Source of the DNA: Paraburkholderia sp. BCC1885
GTDB taxonomy: Bacteria > Pseudomonadota > Gammaproteobacteria > Burkholderiales > Burkholderiaceae
Reading direction: 5' to 3'
DNA length: 64,000 nt
Assembly: GCF_900996235.1 (NCBI RefSeq)
Contig: NZ_CAAJGM010000088.1
Span: forward strand, 62,001 to 126,000
Under the pieces are notes generated by a model. It was not told the origin of the DNA. It saw only the letters and a program-made list of their open reading frames with translations, and ran no database searches. Shown one piece after another: positions 18,263 through 27,778 of this stretch. How positions within the stretch are numbered: the stretch's first letter is position 1; each line of letters begins with the position of its first letter. Made by a program: the position numbers and the translations under genes.

Positions 18263-18806
18263 ATATGTCCTGCACTCGGTAGCAATGCATCGCACCGGAA
18301 AGCAGCAGCAGCGCGGGGAAGCAGAAGTCTGAAGAAAAAGACAGGCAAGCGCGAAGACGCCAGGGAAGGAAAAAACAACGAACGATCAAGTCCATACCAA
18401 AGGGTGCGACGGGGCCAACAAAAAGCAGGGCGCGGCGGGGCCAACGAGGAAGCAAGCCTTCATCAGAAGGGCTGCAAAAAGCGGTAAAAGGTTTCACAAC
18501 GGGCGGATCAACAGCCTGATCGGCAGTCACCGGATAGGGGCGGGTGTTCCCCGTCTGGTGCAGACCGATCGCATCGATGCTTCGCGGGGACGGCTTCGGC
18601 CGTGCGGCAGATCGGATCAACACGATCACCAGGGGAACGAAGCGGATGATTGCGGCGCATTTCGACGCCGGCGTTGATAAACGCTCTTTTTTATTCGGCC
18701 GGCCCGTCTCTCGTGGACGGCGGCAACTTCTCATCATTTGCGCATCACGCCTCGTGTCCAGTCCTTATCTGCGCCATCCCGGCAGCAATAAAGTAAGGAG
18801 TACGAG

Positions 18807-19241
18807 ATGAAAAATATAAAGTGGCTTGGGACACAGGCGTTCACGGTCGTGGGAACGCTGGTAGTGGTGCTGTGCGCATTGCGCTGGATACCGGCGCATA
18901 GCGTCGGGTCGACGAAGATCGCCGTAGCCGCCGTCGATATCGACGTGGGCCAGCGACTCGCACCGCGTTTAATCAAAGTGATCGATTGGCCCATTGGCAC
19001 GATGCCGCCCGGTGCGTTTAGCGATCCTGACAAACTCGACGGCCGCGTGGCGAGCGCGAGCATGATCCGAGGCGAGCCGCTCACCGAGCGTGACCTTCAG
19101 CCTCTGACGACGGCCGCCGTCAGCCGGCATCGCGCCGATGCGGCTGTTCTTGCCGCCACGCGCGGCGACGATTCCGATGCAATAGCGTGGTTGTCGCTGC
19201 TCGGTGAGCCGTGGGGACCCGTTGCATCGAAACCCTCATAA
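18807..19241 (+). CDS. SAF-domain protein, short CpaB/RcpC-like, membrane anchored
   Basis: A 144-residue protein with one N-terminal membrane helix (about residues 9-27) and a SAF domain: KIAVAAVDIDVGQRLAPRLIKVIDWP, then SASMIRGEPLTERDL, the pattern of the Flp pilus assembly protein CpaB/RcpC. Family members are usually 250-300 residues and have a further periplasmic domain; here the chain ends soon after SAF, with a tail that has no recognisable motif. AAGGAG eight bases before the ATG supports the start. No tad/flp pilus gene is next to it, so it is an orphan. It lies downstream of a candidate sigma-54 promoter. Truncated relic and genuine short variant are both possible. Confidence 0.7.
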   Translation: MKNIKWLGTQAFTVVGTLVVVLCALRWIPAHSVGSTKIAVAAVDIDVGQRLAPRLIKVIDWPIGTMPPGAFSDPDKLDGRVASASMIRGEPLTERDLQPLTTAAVSRHRADAAVLAATRGDDSDAIAWLSLLGEPWGPVASKPS

Positions 19242-19834
19242 TTTCAGCTCGCTTACCAGCGCGCTTTCCGTCATTATTTCGCGCGGCGAAAGTAAAATCC
19301 GTATCGGGAACTCTGACATGCCGCTTTCCCCATTCATTGCAAATTATTCCGCTTTATGGCTTTAATTTGAATGGCCGGAGTTGGCCGGCTGCATACTCGC
19401 GCCAGTGAAAGTACAAAGGCCGAATAAACGCTGTACAGAGCCGCGCGCGCTCATTTAGAATCCGCTCATCCATGAATATGGGTTGCAGATAATATCGATG
19501 CAATTCACATGAATTCGATCGTCGCCAGGCAGTGATGGCGGCGTCGTTGTTCCGCGTCCGATCAAGCTGTGTCAGGCCGTTCCGCGAACCATCCGCGCGT
19601 CGTTCGCAGGGAGGCCGTTGTGTCGATACGATGCTGGGGCTTTATGAATCTAATTTGTCCGACATCTCGCCGTATGAATCAGGCCAGATTTTCTTGCGAC
19701 GCGCGGCGTTTGAGAGATTCCCGCCAATCCGTTGTCGAACTGATTTTCTTCGGCTTTTACGCGTGCGAATGCGGAGCCGGCAACCGTTTAAGCGTGATTC
19801 GATTATTTCATTGAGTTTTAAACAAGGAGCAGCG
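19242..19834. other. Intergenic region, no gene seen
   Basis: Moderately A/T-rich. An open frame in phase with the lipoprotein gene extends upstream to 19532, but the upstream part has no protein-like character and the strong ribosome site lies at 19825-19829. No clear terminator or promoter motif was recognised. Confidence 0.5.
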
Positions 19835-21082
19835 ATGGCTTGGCGTAATCGTTTCAATCAGGGTGAAGCCGGGGCGCAGTCGACGCAGCCGCTCGCGCGC
19901 CGGTTCGCGGCGGCCCATGTGGCTCAGGTGGCCGCTCAGTTGGCCACTCACGTAGCGGCTCAGATGGCGGTGGTGGCGGCAGCCTGTTTTGCGCTGGCCG
20001 CCTGCAGCACCGCCGACGACGCGAGCGCGGACGCCAGGGCGAAAGCCGCTGCCGCCGCCGTCGCGCCGCTGCCGAAGGGCACGGTGATTCCGGTGGGCGA
20101 CGCGCCGGCCGGGCTGGACATCAGCGCCGACAGCAAGTGGCTCTATGCGACCAGCAACGGCGACAACACCCTGGCGGTGGTCGATCTGTCCGCGCGCAAC
20201 GTGAGCAAAACCATCGACGGCCACGCGCCCGCCAAGACCTCCGACGATTGCACGGACAACCTCTGCCGCGGCGTAGGCGCAGTGGGCGTCGCGGTCGACG
20301 CCAACGGCCACCGCGCCTATGTGACCTCGCTGCGGCAGGATTCCGTGGCGTTCGTCGATCTGGACAAGGGGCGCATCCTGCGCACGATCAAGGCGCAACG
20401 CTTCCCGCAAAATATCGTACTGTCGCCGGACGGCCGCCGTGCTTACGTGTTCAATGTCGTGTCCAACACGGTTTCGGTATTCGAGACGGCCAACGGCCGG
20501 CCGTCCGGCCGCCTCGCGCTGAAGGGTGGCGATGCCCACGACCAGCCGTTTGGCCGGGCGGTCGGGTTGGCCTTGTCGGCGGACGGCAAGCGCCTGTTCG
20601 TGACCAATGGCGTCGCAGGCACGGTCGAGGTGTTCAATACGGCAAACCGTCGCCTCGCCGGCAGCATCGACGCAGCCGGCGCGCTCGACCTGCAGGTGGA
20701 TCCGCATGGCGGCAATCTGCTGGTGCTCGGGCGCGACGGCATCACCGAATACGACGCGCAAACCCTCAAGCCCGCCAGTACGCTGCATTTTTGCGGCACG
20801 CCGACGATTTACCACTTCGCGCTGAGCCCCGACGGCAGCACGCTGGCGTTGACGTTGCCGCAAGACGGCGTGGTGGCGAGCGTCGCACGCGATACGGGCA
20901 AGGTGACGGGCGGCTACGCCGCTGGCGACGCCCCGCAGGCGTTGCGTTACACGCCGGACGGCGCGACCCTCGCCGTGGTTTCGAATGGCGGCGTGGTGCT
21001 GTTCGACACGTCGGATCGCAGCGGCGCAGCGGCATTGGTGGCGAAGCAGGGACAGTTGTTCTGCCCGGCGGCGGCGAATTGA
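19835..21082 (+). CDS. Beta-propeller (YVTN-type repeat) lipoprotein
   Basis: A 415-residue predicted lipoprotein. A long N-terminal segment ends in a hydrophobic stretch and lipobox-like CFALAAC (Cys near 56), so lipidation and envelope anchoring are likely. From about residue 80 the chain holds repeated blades of the form 'G.D.SADSKWLYATS..DNTLAVVDLS', 'VAVDANGHRAYVTS', 'IVLSPDGRRAYVFN..SNTVSVFE', 'LALSADGKRLFVTN..AGTVEVFN', 'FALSPDGSTLAL' and 'LRYTPDGATLAVVS', i.e. a YVTN/YncE-like seven-bladed propeller. AAGGAG five bases before ATG 19835 sets the start. The signal region is unusually long and Ala/His/Gln-rich before the hydrophobic core, so export efficiency is uncertain. The ligand is unknown. 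Confidence 0.8.
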   Translation: MAWRNRFNQGEAGAQSTQPLARRFAAAHVAQVAAQLATHVAAQMAVVAAACFALAACSTADDASADARAKAAAAAVAPLPKGTVIPVGDAPAGLDISADSKWLYATSNGDNTLAVVDLSARNVSKTIDGHAPAKTSDDCTDNLCRGVGAVGVAVDANGHRAYVTSLRQDSVAFVDLDKGRILRTIKAQRFPQNIVLSPDGRRAYVFNVVSNTVSVFETANGRPSGRLALKGGDAHDQPFGRAVGLALSADGKRLFVTNGVAGTVEVFNTANRRLAGSIDAAGALDLQVDPHGGNLLVLGRDGITEYDAQTLKPASTLHFCGTPTIYHFALSPDGSTLALTLPQDGVVASVARDTGKVTGGYAAGDAPQALRYTPDGATLAVVSNGGVVLFDTSDRSGAAALVAKQGQLFCPAAAN

Positions 21083-21198
21083 GCGTCGCCGTGTCGACGC
21101 CGCGCTGATCGCGCCGGCTCAATCAGTTGTTTGATCAGGTGATAGAAGCAGAAGCGCCCGCCCGGTTACAAGGAGCGGGCATTCACCCGATTGCCGGA

Positions 21199-23046
<1,848 letters not shown>

Positions 23047-23050
23047 GCCG

Positions 23051-23926
23051 TTACTGTGCCGCGTCGATCACGGCCTGTACCGACGGTGGGACCGCCTGAC
23101 CGTTGCCGGTGACGGTGGGTTTGATCACATCCACGCCATGCTGTTTGAGCAGCGCGCGGCCTTGCGCGCTCAGCAGGAAATCGACGAAGCGCGCGGCGCC
23201 GGGGCCGTTCGGTGCGTCGCTCAGGATCGTCAGGGTGTAGCTGGCCTTGGCGGCCAGTTCAGGCGCCGGCTGAAACGCGGGGATTTTCAGGTCGGAGGTT
23301 TCGGTGGAATAAAAGAAACCGGCGTCGAGCTGGCCCGATTGCAGACGGCCGACGAGCGTTTCTTCCGGCAATACCTGAGCGGGATTTTCGGCGTCGCCGA
23401 GCGTCTTTTCGACCAGATCCGGCTGATGGTAGAGATCAGCCGCCTTGGTCATCATCTCCATGGTGAACGCGCCCTTCGGATCCAGCTTCGGGTCGGTACG
23501 GCCGATGCGGATGCCCGGCTCCTGCAGCACCTGGTCCCAGCGCTTCGACTTGAAGTCGGCGGCGAATTGGCTCTTCGGGTTGTAGCCGATCATCAGCGGC
23601 GATTCGGCGAAGTTGACGTACCAGCTCACGTGGTCGCCGTTGTCCGCGCCCATCAGGCTCTGGTTGACCTTCGGACTGGCGCTGATGAACACGTCACCGC
23701 GACGTAGCTTGCCCTTGATTTCGTTGGCGATCTTGTTCGAGCCCGCCGCGTAGCCGCGGAACTGCAGGCCGGTGGCTTTTTCGAAAGCGGGTCCGACGCT
23801 GCGCTCCATCAGGTTGACGAGCGACCCGGCGTACAGCACGTTGACGGTATTGTCCTGGGCGAAGCCGGGAGTGGCGGCCACCATGCCGGCGACTACCGTG
23901 AAAGATGCAAGCAGCTTGCGAATCAT
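23051..23926 (-). CDS. Periplasmic molybdate/tungstate-binding protein (WtpA/ModA-like)
   Basis: A 291-residue type II binding protein. Residues 1-23 form a signal peptide ending GFAQD. The mature start NTVNVLYAGSLVNLMERSVGPAFEKATG, followed by RGYAAGSNKIANEIKGKLRRGDVFISAS, is the WtpA/ModA pattern, in which backbone amides and Ser/Asp residues of AGSL and AGSN bind the oxyanion. The later block SDAPNGPGAARFVDFLLSAQGRALL is typical of the second lobe. WtpA-type proteins bind both molybdate and tungstate. A ModE-like box (23941-23964) lies 15 bases before the ATG, which predicts repression when metal is ample. The transporter fusion gene follows directly. Confidence 0.88.
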   Translation of the reverse strand: MIRKLLASFTVVAGMVAATPGFAQDNTVNVLYAGSLVNLMERSVGPAFEKATGLQFRGYAAGSNKIANEIKGKLRRGDVFISASPKVNQSLMGADNGDHVSWYVNFAESPLMIGYNPKSQFAADFKSKRWDQVLQEPGIRIGRTDPKLDPKGAFTMEMMTKAADLYHQPDLVEKTLGDAENPAQVLPEETLVGRLQSGQLDAGFFYSTETSDLKIPAFQPAPELAAKASYTLTILSDAPNGPGAARFVDFLLSAQGRALLKQHGVDVIKPTVTGNGQAVPPSVQAVIDAAQ

Positions 23927-23940
23927 GCCGTTTCCCGTAG

Positions 23941-23964
23941 CGTTATAAAGATCGCTATATTACG
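23941..23964. promoter_or_regulatory. ModE-like operator, box 1
   Basis: CGTTATAAA, six-base spacer, TATATTACG: 16 of 18 positions fit the ModE dyad CGTTATATA-N6-TATATAACG. It sits just before the binding-protein start on the minus strand. Confidence 0.75.
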
Positions 23965-24066
23965 ACGCCACCGCGGAATGTGGGTTGAATTGCCCACCGC
24001 CGCCTATGGGCCGGACGATATATCCGGTATGCCGCACGGCCTTCTGCCAAGGCGGCCGGGGCGCGG

Positions 24067-24090
24067 CGTAATATATGCGAAGATATAGCG
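24067..24090. promoter_or_regulatory. ModE-like operator, box 2
   Basis: CGTAATATA, six-base spacer, GATATAGCG: 15 of 18 positions fit the ModE dyad. It lies 122 bases upstream of the plus-strand gene at 24213, in the same divergent region as box 1. Confidence 0.65.
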
Positions 24091-24212
24091 TTGCGAGGCG
24101 TGTGACGGGCGGGCGCGAGGGATTGCGCCGGTGCTTGCTACGCGTCCTTTCTGCGTCGATTTGACGCGCCTTGCGGGCGCGAAGCGCCGCACCCGCCGGA
24201 GGAATTGCAAGC

Positions 24213-24755
24213 ATGGAACTGATGAATCTGGGCGTCGAACCGGCGCATGAGGCGCATGAGGCCCATGAGGCGCACGAGGCCCATGAGGCGCACGAGCAGA
24301 CAGCAAGCGATTTTCGCCTGACCGGCCACGTGCTGCGGCCGTTGTCGCTCTCCGTCGAGCAGTTGCGGCGCTACGACAGCATGCTCGGTACGCCGTTCGA
24401 CCTGCGCTGTTTTACGACTAACCGCTTTATTCGCCGGGTGGGCCGTTATCGCGGCGTGGGTCTGACGGATCTGATCGCCGACGCCGGTCTGCGCAACGAT
24501 GCGCCGGGCGACTTCAAACGGATGGTCTTCGTCGCGGCCGCGCACGATGGCTACTCGGTGGCTTTTTCGTGGCACGAACTGTTCAATACGCCGGTGGGCG
24601 AGAGCGTGCTGATCGCCTACGAGTGCGACGGCGAGCCTTTAAGCGCGGCAGACGGCGCGCCGATCCTGTATTCCGGCGCGGACATCATGGCGGCGCCCCG
24701 GCATGTAAAGCGCCTCGTGCGGGTCGACGTGCAGGTGCTGCGGCCGTTGTCGTGA
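24213..24755 (+). CDS. Sulfite-oxidase-fold (PF00174-like) molybdopterin-binding domain protein with His-Glu-Ala repeat
   Basis: A 180-residue protein. Residues 11-28 are six copies of Ala-His-Glu; the rest looks like a short oxidoreductase molybdopterin-binding domain: FRLTGHVLRPLSLSVEQLRR, then LRCFTTNRFIRRVGRYRGVGLTDLIADAGL, then FVAAAHDGYSVAFSWHEL and APRHVKRLVRVDVQVL. The Cys of LRCFTTNRF falls where the sulfite oxidase family has its Mo-ligating Cys (LQCAGNRR), so cofactor or metal binding is plausible. There is no signal peptide, so it is probably cytoplasmic. GGAGGA nine bases before ATG 24213 sets the start. It faces the transporter operon across two ModE-like boxes. The enzymatic reaction is unknown; a Mo/W-handling role is inferred from context. 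Confidence 0.75.
   Translation: MELMNLGVEPAHEAHEAHEAHEAHEAHEQTASDFRLTGHVLRPLSLSVEQLRRYDSMLGTPFDLRCFTTNRFIRRVGRYRGVGLTDLIADAGLRNDAPGDFKRMVFVAAAHDGYSVAFSWHELFNTPVGESVLIAYECDGEPLSAADGAPILYSGADIMAAPRHVKRLVRVDVQVLRPLS
24243..24296 (+). repeat. In-frame tandem repeat encoding six Ala-His-Glu units
   Basis: Six 9-base units of the type GCGCATGAG/GCCCATGAG/GCGCACGAG, partly arranged as an 18-base higher-order repeat. Copy-number change would lengthen or shorten the His-rich segment without a frameshift. Confidence 0.9.
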
Positions 24756-24824
24756 TCCGGGCGGGTTTGCACGTCAAGGGATGCGTCGTCGTACCATAGG
24801 CCACTTATCCTCGGCCTGACTATT

Positions 24825-25487
24825 ATGTCTGACGACGCGCCTCCCGGCTTACCTTCCATGACCTCCGTTGCGGCGGCGCCGGCGCGGGGCTTCGACCAGG
24901 CTTGCGCCGCCCGGGTCAGCCAATGGATGGCTACGGCAGTCGACGCCGGTTCCTTCGATACCCTCCTGTTTGCGAAGCTCGTCGCTGCGCGCGAAGTGCG
25001 GGGCGAATGGGCTTTGCTCGGATTATCGGCGGTTCAGTGGGCCGGGCTCATGAGCCGGCATTTTGCGAGGGTGTCGGCATTGCCGGGCTCGACTGGCGGC
25101 CTGACATATGGCGCCGGCGTCGCGTCCAAGCTGACGTTGACCCCACCTCAGCACGTCGACTTTGTGTCGTCCCTGCGAGCCTTACTGCTGCATTACGCGG
25201 ATCCGGCCGTTTGCCCCGACGACGCCCAATGTCTCGCGACGATCGTCGCCTACGCGTGCCTGCGGCCGGACCACTTATGGCGCGATCTGGGACTGAAGGG
25301 ACGCGACGAAGTCTCGGCCATGCTCGAGCGGTATTTTCCGTCGCTGATTAGGCTGAACGTCGAAAATCTGCGCTGGAAGAAGTTTCTGGCCCGCCAGCTT
25401 GCCGTGTCGCTCGGCGAGGAGCCGGGTCCCGCGCCGGGTTGTCCCGGTTGCGAGGACTACGGCTTTTGCTTTCCATCCGCGTCCTGA
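24825..25487 (+). CDS. NifQ-family molybdenum-trafficking protein
   Basis: A 220-residue protein resembling NifQ, which holds a Mo-Fe-S cluster and donates molybdenum for FeMo-cofactor synthesis. NifQ features seen: LFAKLVAAREVRG near residue 48, an HFARVSAL-like helix, DHLWRDLGLKGRDEVSAMLERYFP and LRWKKFLARQL, then the C-terminal Cys cluster GCPGCEDYGFCF. NifQ usually has C-x4-C-x2-C-x5-C; the last three cysteines are here, but the first position is Gly. No nif gene is in the window, so the role may be general Mo delivery. It follows the preceding gene by 69 bases, and both are probably transcribed from the box 2 promoter. ATG 24825 lacks a strong ribosome site; ATG 24858 is an alternative. 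Confidence 0.8.
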   Translation: MSDDAPPGLPSMTSVAAAPARGFDQACAARVSQWMATAVDAGSFDTLLFAKLVAAREVRGEWALLGLSAVQWAGLMSRHFARVSALPGSTGGLTYGAGVASKLTLTPPQHVDFVSSLRALLLHYADPAVCPDDAQCLATIVAYACLRPDHLWRDLGLKGRDEVSAMLERYFPSLIRLNVENLRWKKFLARQLAVSLGEEPGPAPGCPGCEDYGFCFPSAS

Positions 25488-25598
25488 GTCGTCCGCTGTG
25501 GCGTCGTCCGGGGCTTCATCAGAGGTGTAATCAGAGCCAAGTGCGTGCCAACGCCCTGGTGCGGTTTTTCGACTGTTGCCTCATAAGCCGCTTCGTGT

Positions 25599-26138
25599 AT
25601 GCTTTCGCGCATGGCTGAAACCGCAAAAACCCGATCCGTCCCGGCGAAAAAAACTGCCGCCGGGACAGGCAAACGAGCCGGCACACGAGCCGGCATCGCC
25701 GCCCCTCGAACTGCCACGAAAGCCGACGTTGAAACCGCCGGTGACGCGTCCAATCCGGCTCCGGCGGCGCCCCCCGCGGCCCGCACGAAAACGCGGCCCG
25801 AGGTGCGCTTCCGCATGCGCATTCGCAAGGGCGAGGTGGTGGCGCTCGGCCCCGGCAAGGTGGAATTACTCGAAGCGGTGCATGAGCACGGCTCTATTTC
25901 GGCAGCCGCGCGCAGCCTCGACATGTCGTACCGCCGCGCCTGGCTGCTGATCGACGAACTGAATCAGTCGCTCAGATCGCCCGCGACGGTCTCTGAGCAG
26001 GGTGGGCAAAGCGGCGGCGGCTGCGTGCTCACGCCGGTCGGCGAGAATATCGTGCGGCTCTATCGTGGCGTCGAGGCACAAGCCGCGGCGGCCTGCGCAA
26101 AACAGATCGACGAACTGATCCGGCTGATCCGGGCCTGA
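25599..26138 (+). CDS. ModE-type transcriptional regulator (DNA-binding domain only)
   Basis: A 179-residue protein. Residues 1-65 are a low-complexity Ala/Lys/Thr/Pro-rich extension. The remainder is a ModE N-terminal winged helix: RFRMRIRKGEVVALGPGKVELLEAVHEHGSISAAARSLDMSYRRAWLLIDELNQ, then the wing segment and TPVGENIVRLYRGVEAQA. Classical ModE (about 260 residues) adds two MOP/TOBE domains that bind molybdate; none is present here, as in some short ModE homologues. It is the obvious candidate for binding the four ModE-like boxes nearby. How it would sense metal without TOBE domains is open. ATG 25611 is an alternative start; neither has a good ribosome site. Confidence 0.85.
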   Translation: MLSRMAETAKTRSVPAKKTAAGTGKRAGTRAGIAAPRTATKADVETAGDASNPAPAAPPAARTKTRPEVRFRMRIRKGEVVALGPGKVELLEAVHEHGSISAAARSLDMSYRRAWLLIDELNQSLRSPATVSEQGGQSGGGCVLTPVGENIVRLYRGVEAQAAAACAKQIDELIRLIRA

Positions 26139-26234
26139 AAGCCCGACATCCTTACGGATGTCAGACGAAGCGCCGGCGTCCATTCACGACGTGACGAGGC
26201 GCCTTTACGCGAGGCGCTTTTACGCCAGGTGTCT

Positions 26235-27590
26235 TTACCCGTGCCGCAGACAAAACGCCGAAGCCGGCCGCGCGCCTGCCGCGACGTTTCGCGCCGTGGC
26301 GGGGTCGGCCTGTAGACGTCCGACCAGATCGATGAAACTGGCCACGCTCGCCGTGCGCAGCGGGTAATACTCCACCTGATGACGCTCGCATACGCGCTTT
26401 AGCGTGTTCATCGAATCGTGGTCGATGCAGTCCACCGGGAACACCACGAGGTCGGCGCCCGGCAGCGCGGCCGCCAGCAGGCCTTTGCGATCTTCCACCC
26501 CGCCGTCGTGCACCACGAGTTCGCCGCCGGCCGACGCCACCAGCGCCTTGAGCGCCGCATTCGAGCCGGGCCGTCCGCCCACATACACAATCCGCTTGCC
26601 CGCCATACCATCCAGCCCGGCGCGGCGCGTGTCCGGCTGATCCAGTGCATCGAGCGTGGCGCGTTCGAGCGCGTAGCATTCCGACTGCACCGCCTTCAGC
26701 AAGGCCAAGGTCTGGTCGCGGCTTTCGCGCAGCGCTTCGGCCGCCGCCTGTTCCTGCAAGGCGCGCTGCTCGGCGGCTTCGCGGCGGCTCGTGTGCAGCG
26801 CGAGGCGCTGGTCGGCTTCCGCGAGTTTTTCCTGCAGCGCCTTGACTTCGTCCGCGAGGCTCGCGCCGTCCGTCGACGTCTGGCGGCTCGCCTGCGCCGT
26901 CAGCTTGACGATCTGCTCGCTGAGTTGCGCGATGGCCGCGTCGCGCTGCGTGCTGAGTTCGTGCAGGCGGCTCTGTTGCCGCTCGATCTTGTCGCGCAGC
27001 TCGGCGTTTTCCTCTTCGAGCGCAACGAGACGGCGAATGTCCGCGCGATTCGCCGCGCCCACCAGATGCGACAGCATGTGCAGCTCACCGAACGCCGCCT
27101 GGCGAACCGGCATGGTGGCAAACGGATGGGTCATCAGCGCCCAGTAGGACGGCGGGATGTCGCCGTTCTTCAGCGCTTCGTTCCACAGCGCCAGCACGCT
27201 TTCTTCGTCGCGCGCCTGCTCGAAGCGGCGGATCGCGCCGGCGTAGCGTTCGTCGAGCGCCTTCTGCAGCGCCTTGCCGCCCGCGCCGCCCGCGATGGCG
27301 AGTTCGACCGCCGCGTGGTGGATTTCCAGGTCGGTGGCTTTCTGGCGATCGAGGTCGGTGAATTTGGGTACCAGCTTGCGCAGTTCGTGCGTGGTGAGGC
27401 ACGTTCCGATCACCGAGCAGTGCAGATGAGGATCGAGTTCGACGAGCCGGGTGCGCCGCTTCGAACTGGCGGCGAGTTGCGTGGACGTGGGCGCGCAACA
27501 GGCGTCGGCGGCGCGCAGACGAGCGCCGGCGTTATCGTCGGTGTGGCTCGCGTCTGCGGTTCGGGCGAGGCGAAACGGGGGAGCTTGCAT
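26235..27590 (-). CDS. DUF2325 domain protein with central coiled coil
   Basis: A 451-residue cytoplasmic protein. The N-terminal half includes HLHCSVIGTCLTTHELRKLVPKF and LHMLSHLVGAANRADIRRL; residues about 195-325 are a charged heptad-rich coiled coil (LVALEEENAELRDKIERQQ onward). The C-terminal DUF2325 domain begins KRIVYVGGRPGSNAALKALV and continues LVVHDGGVEDRKGLL, VVFPVDCIDHDSMNTLKRVCERHQ. The domain's function is unassigned; it has a Rossmann-like look. GAGG five bases before ATG 27590 supports this start over one at 27656. A ModE-like box lies 86 bases upstream, placing it in the metal regulon. The gene converges with the regulator gene. Confidence 0.82.
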   Translation of the reverse strand: MQAPPFRLARTADASHTDDNAGARLRAADACCAPTSTQLAASSKRRTRLVELDPHLHCSVIGTCLTTHELRKLVPKFTDLDRQKATDLEIHHAAVELAIAGGAGGKALQKALDERYAGAIRRFEQARDEESVLALWNEALKNGDIPPSYWALMTHPFATMPVRQAAFGELHMLSHLVGAANRADIRRLVALEEENAELRDKIERQQSRLHELSTQRDAAIAQLSEQIVKLTAQASRQTSTDGASLADEVKALQEKLAEADQRLALHTSRREAAEQRALQEQAAAEALRESRDQTLALLKAVQSECYALERATLDALDQPDTRRAGLDGMAGKRIVYVGGRPGSNAALKALVASAGGELVVHDGGVEDRKGLLAAALPGADLVVFPVDCIDHDSMNTLKRVCERHQVEYYPLRTASVASFIDLVGRLQADPATARNVAAGARPASAFCLRHG

Positions 27591-27675
27591 GATGACCTCG
27601 AATCCGGTTCCGGTGTCTGCGTCGCCGGCTATCCGCACCGGATGATGTCGACGCAACCACCCTCAATCTCAGTAC

Positions 27676-27699
27676 CGCAATATATCATCGAATATAACG
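27676..27699. promoter_or_regulatory. ModE-like operator, box 3, upstream of the DUF2325 gene
   Basis: CGCAATATA, six-base spacer, AATATAACG: 15 of 18 positions fit the ModE dyad. The only gene start nearby is the DUF2325 gene on the minus strand. Confidence 0.7.
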
Positions 27700-27778
27700 A
27701 CGGGTTTTCGACTGGCCCGCGCCTGGTCCGCGTCTGACCTATGACCGGCGGGCGCCTGCCATGCCTCGTACCGCGCCG

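Larger units (their letters stand above)
17200..18806. other. 1.6-kb region with no convincing gene; regulatory elements
   Basis: Several open frames exist but none has codon use, a ribosome site and a plausible protein together; their translations are compositionally odd. The stretch is patchily A/T-rich (17270-17420 and 17540-17720). It contains two sigma-54 promoter candidates on the plus strand, a strong hairpin and an 18-base palindrome, listed separately. The upstream part must also carry the promoter of the minus-strand activator gene. A regulatory RNA or a long leader for the gene at 18807 is possible. Confidence 0.5.

Noticed and set aside
17886..18487. Open frames in the gap after the sigma-54 activator
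   Set aside because: Translations are Arg/Lys/Ser-rich without domain-like content, no ribosome sites, and the region contains promoter-like elements.
19532..19834. N-terminal extension of the beta-propeller lipoprotein
   Set aside because: The extension is not protein-like and would bury the signal peptide; AAGGAG lies just before ATG 19835.
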